From Gammaproteobacteria bacterium (GTDB lineage Bacteria; Gemmatimonadota; Gemmatimonadetes; Longimicrobiales; Gaopeijiaceae): a DNA stretch of 7,916 bases. Under the pieces are notes generated by a model. The model saw nothing but the letters and a program-made list of their open reading frames with translations, was not told the DNA's origin and ran no database searches. The stretch covers positions 1-7,916 of the forward strand of contig VYDD01000304.1 of assembly GCA_009843625.1 (NCBI GenBank), written 5' to 3'. Each line of letters opens with the position of its first letter. Positions within the stretch are counted from its first letter, which is position 1. The translations under genes were made by a program, and so were the position numbers. Shown piece after piece: positions 6,443-7,916 of the stretch.

Positions 6443-7711
6443 ATGAAGTCATCACTACGGCCCCTGCCGGTCACGTCCAACCTCCTCTCGGCCATCGCCG
6501 CCGCGGTCCTGCTGCTCGGCGCGGTCGGCCTGCAAGCGCAGGACGCCTACTTCCCGCCGCCGGGCGACTGGGAGCGCCGGTCCCCGGAGTCGATGGGCAT
6601 GAACCCGGAACTCCTGCAGCAGGCGGTCGATTTCGCGATCGCGAGCGAGAGCACCGCGCCGCGCGACCTGGAGGTGGCGCACGCGCTCAGCTGGAACACC
6701 GAGCCCTTCGACGAGGCCATCGGCCCGCTCAAGGTGCGGGGTCCGCAGAGCGGCATCGTCGTGAAGGACGGCTACATCGTCGCCGAATGGGGCGAGACCA
6801 AGCGCGTCGACCCGACGTTCAGCGTCGCCAAGAGCTTTCTCTCGTCCACCGTGGGGCTGGCCTGGGACCGCAAGCTCATCCGCGACGTCAACGATCCGGT
6901 GCACGAGTACATGCCCCCGCTGATTCTGCCGGTGGGCGACGGCGAGCCCGGCATGGAGGCGGACGGCCGCGGCGTGCCGACCCCCGTGCCGCTCTTCGAC
7001 TCCGAGCACAACCAGAAGATCACCTGGGATCATCTGCTGAGGCAGACCAGCGACTGGGAGGGCACGCTCTGGGGCAAGCCCGACTGGGGCGACCGGCCGG
7101 GGCGCGATGTCGCGGCCAACCGCAACCGCCCGCGCAACGAGCCCGGCACGGCCTACAAGTACAACGACGTGCGCGTGAACCTGCTGGCGCTGGCGGCGCT
7201 CCAGGTCTGGCGCCGGCCCCTGCCTCAGGTGCTGCGGGAGCACATCATGGATCCCATCGGCGCCTCCAACACCTGGCGCTGGTACGGCTACGAGAACTCG
7301 TGGGTGAACGTCGACGGCGAGATGATGCAGTCGGTGAGCGGCGGAACCCACTGGGGCGGCGGGATGAACCTGAGCGCCGAGGACCAGGCCCGCTTCGGCT
7401 ACTTCACCCTGCACAAGGGCAGCTGGGACGGCGAGCAGTTGCTCTCGGAGGAATGGCTGGACATGGCCGAGACCCCGGGTTCGGTGAACGAGATGTACGG
7501 CTTCATGAACTTCTTCCTGAACACCGGCCAGCGCTCGTATTCCAGCACGCCCGAGTCGTCGTTCAGCCACCGGGGCGCGGGCACGAACCTGGTCTACGTC
7601 GATCGCGAGAACGACCTGGTGGTGGTTGCGCGCTGGATCCAGGGCGGCGCCATCGACGAGTTCCTGGGAATGGTGATCGCGTCGTCGGTCGTCGCCGAGG
7701 AGCGGCGCTGA
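6443..7711 (+). CDS. Exported serine hydrolase of the beta-lactamase / penicillin-binding fold (class C-like)
   Basis: This 422-residue protein has a signal peptide at 1-32 (hydrophobic 14-30, ending GLQAQ), so it should act in the periplasm or beyond. The fold's three active-site motifs are visible: SxxK as S127-V-A-K130 in TFSVAKSF, the Tyr motif as Y240-N-D242 in YKYNDVRVN, and HRG (376-378) in place of KTG. Families with HxG and Y-x-D/N here are commonly esterases, D-aminopeptidases or peptidases rather than true beta-lactamases, so the substrate is open. Other family marks are ITWDHLLRQTSDWEG (193-207), VLREHIMDPIGASNTWRWYGYE (263-284) and GGGMNLSAEDQARFG (305-319). Length is normal and the gene looks intact. 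It lies 124 nt downstream of the threonine ammonia-lyase gene, on the same strand, probably with its own promoter. Confidence 0.9.
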   Translation: MKSSLRPLPVTSNLLSAIAAAVLLLGAVGLQAQDAYFPPPGDWERRSPESMGMNPELLQQAVDFAIASESTAPRDLEVAHALSWNTEPFDEAIGPLKVRGPQSGIVVKDGYIVAEWGETKRVDPTFSVAKSFLSSTVGLAWDRKLIRDVNDPVHEYMPPLILPVGDGEPGMEADGRGVPTPVPLFDSEHNQKITWDHLLRQTSDWEGTLWGKPDWGDRPGRDVAANRNRPRNEPGTAYKYNDVRVNLLALAALQVWRRPLPQVLREHIMDPIGASNTWRWYGYENSWVNVDGEMMQSVSGGTHWGGGMNLSAEDQARFGYFTLHKGSWDGEQLLSEEWLDMAETPGSVNEMYGFMNFFLNTGQRSYSSTPESSFSHRGAGTNLVYVDRENDLVVVARWIQGGAIDEFLGMVIASSVVAEERR

Positions 7712-7793
7712 GGAGAGAGGCGAGGAAAGAGAAGAGGCGGCCTGAAAGCGGCGGGGCTCGCGCAAGCGGTGCGTCCCGCATGACTTCTGGCTA

Positions 7794-7838
7794 ACTTGCG
7801 CGTGCTCCGGAGGCGAGAAGCCGCCCGAGCGCGCAAGT
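7794..7838. repeat. Long-arm inverted repeat between serine hydrolase and next gene
   Basis: ACTTGCGCG (7794-7802) pairs perfectly with CGCGCAAGT (7830-7838). After a 2-nt bulge CTC (7805-7807) pairs with GAG (7827-7829), and an inner GGC/GCC pair (7812-7814/7823-7825) is possible. No T-run follows on either strand, so a classic intrinsic terminator is not shown. It could be a Rho-independent-like stem without a U tract, an mRNA-stabilising 3' hairpin, or a leader element for the gene at 7872. Confidence 0.4.
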
Positions 7839-7871
7839 GAAACACGCAGAACCACAAAGGATCGGGAACCC

Positions 7872-7916
7872 ATGGACAAGGACTCCCGGAGCGGGACGGT
7901 CGACGGCGGCCGACCG
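7872..7916 (+). CDS. Start of an unidentified gene (cut by right window edge)
   Basis: An ATG at 7872 follows AAAGGA (7856-7861) at 10 nt and opens a frame of 15 codons to the edge (MDKDSRSGTVDGGRP). The hydrophilic N-terminus argues against a signal peptide starting at once. Too little is present to name a function. Its plausibility rests on the Shine-Dalgarno site and on its position after the inverted repeat at 7794-7838. Confidence 0.45.
   Translation, partial: MDKDSRSGTVDGGRP

Noticed and set aside
6787..7794. 335-codon plus-strand frame inside the serine hydrolase region
   Set aside because: It is a shifted shadow of the hydrolase, with extreme Arg/Ala/Gly content and no family features.
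6455..7879. 474-codon minus-strand open frame
   Set aside because: It is antisense to the serine hydrolase gene, whose motifs are complete. The translated product is Ala/Arg/His-rich without any recognisable domain.
1..7916. Search for a defence system, biosynthetic cluster, CRISPR, transposon or phage module
   Set aside because: No recombinase, nuclease-helicase, toxin-antitoxin pair, regularly spaced repeats or terminal inverted repeats were found. The genes read as ordinary chromosomal content.

Overview
This is a GC-rich bacterial window (about two thirds G+C by eye) holding nine protein genes on both strands. There are no rRNA or tRNA genes, CRISPR arrays, insertion sequences or integrases. 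The repeated use of exported proteins with N-terminal signals, a Tsx/OmpK-type outer-membrane barrel and a lipoprotein shows a diderm (Gram-negative-type) cell. The 6-bladed beta-propeller gene (with its DFGRPGDGPGEF-type turn and DEFDVPVITVRRLP-type C-terminus) and the periplasmic serine hydrolase are the kind often seen in multiple copies in Gemmatimonadota and related environmental lineages. That taxonomic guess is inference only.

Layout. At 1-471 (-) lies the 5' part of a Nal1/trypsin-like serine protease gene cut by the left edge. It diverges from a small glycine-rich membrane protein (668-937 +). At 1017-2060 (-) is a lipoprotein of the endonuclease/exonuclease/phosphatase (EEP) fold, divergent from a Tsx/OmpK-like outer-membrane channel (2274-3062 +). 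A three-segment small membrane protein (3132-3428 -) is followed by a 6-bladed beta-propeller gene (3595-4852 -) whose reading frame is broken near 4600. Across a 248-bp spacer with a strong dyad, a threonine ammonia-lyase with a C-terminal ACT domain (5101-6318 +) is followed by an exported beta-lactamase-fold serine hydrolase (6443-7711 +). The first 15 codons of another gene (7872-7916 +) reach the right edge.

How the genes may work together. The clearest functional link is the divergent EEP lipoprotein / Tsx-like channel pair: a secreted nuclease or phosphatase next to a channel of the nucleoside-uptake family suggests scavenging of nucleic acids or phosphorylated nucleosides. The rest looks like ordinary chromosome. 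I found no convincing undescribed multi-gene system. The most notable items are the frameshifted propeller gene, the 8+8 bp dyad at 4890-4911 placed like an operator, and the EEP/Tsx pairing. No gene-free stretch exceeds 300 bases; the longest are 4853-5100, 2061-2273 and 472-667.
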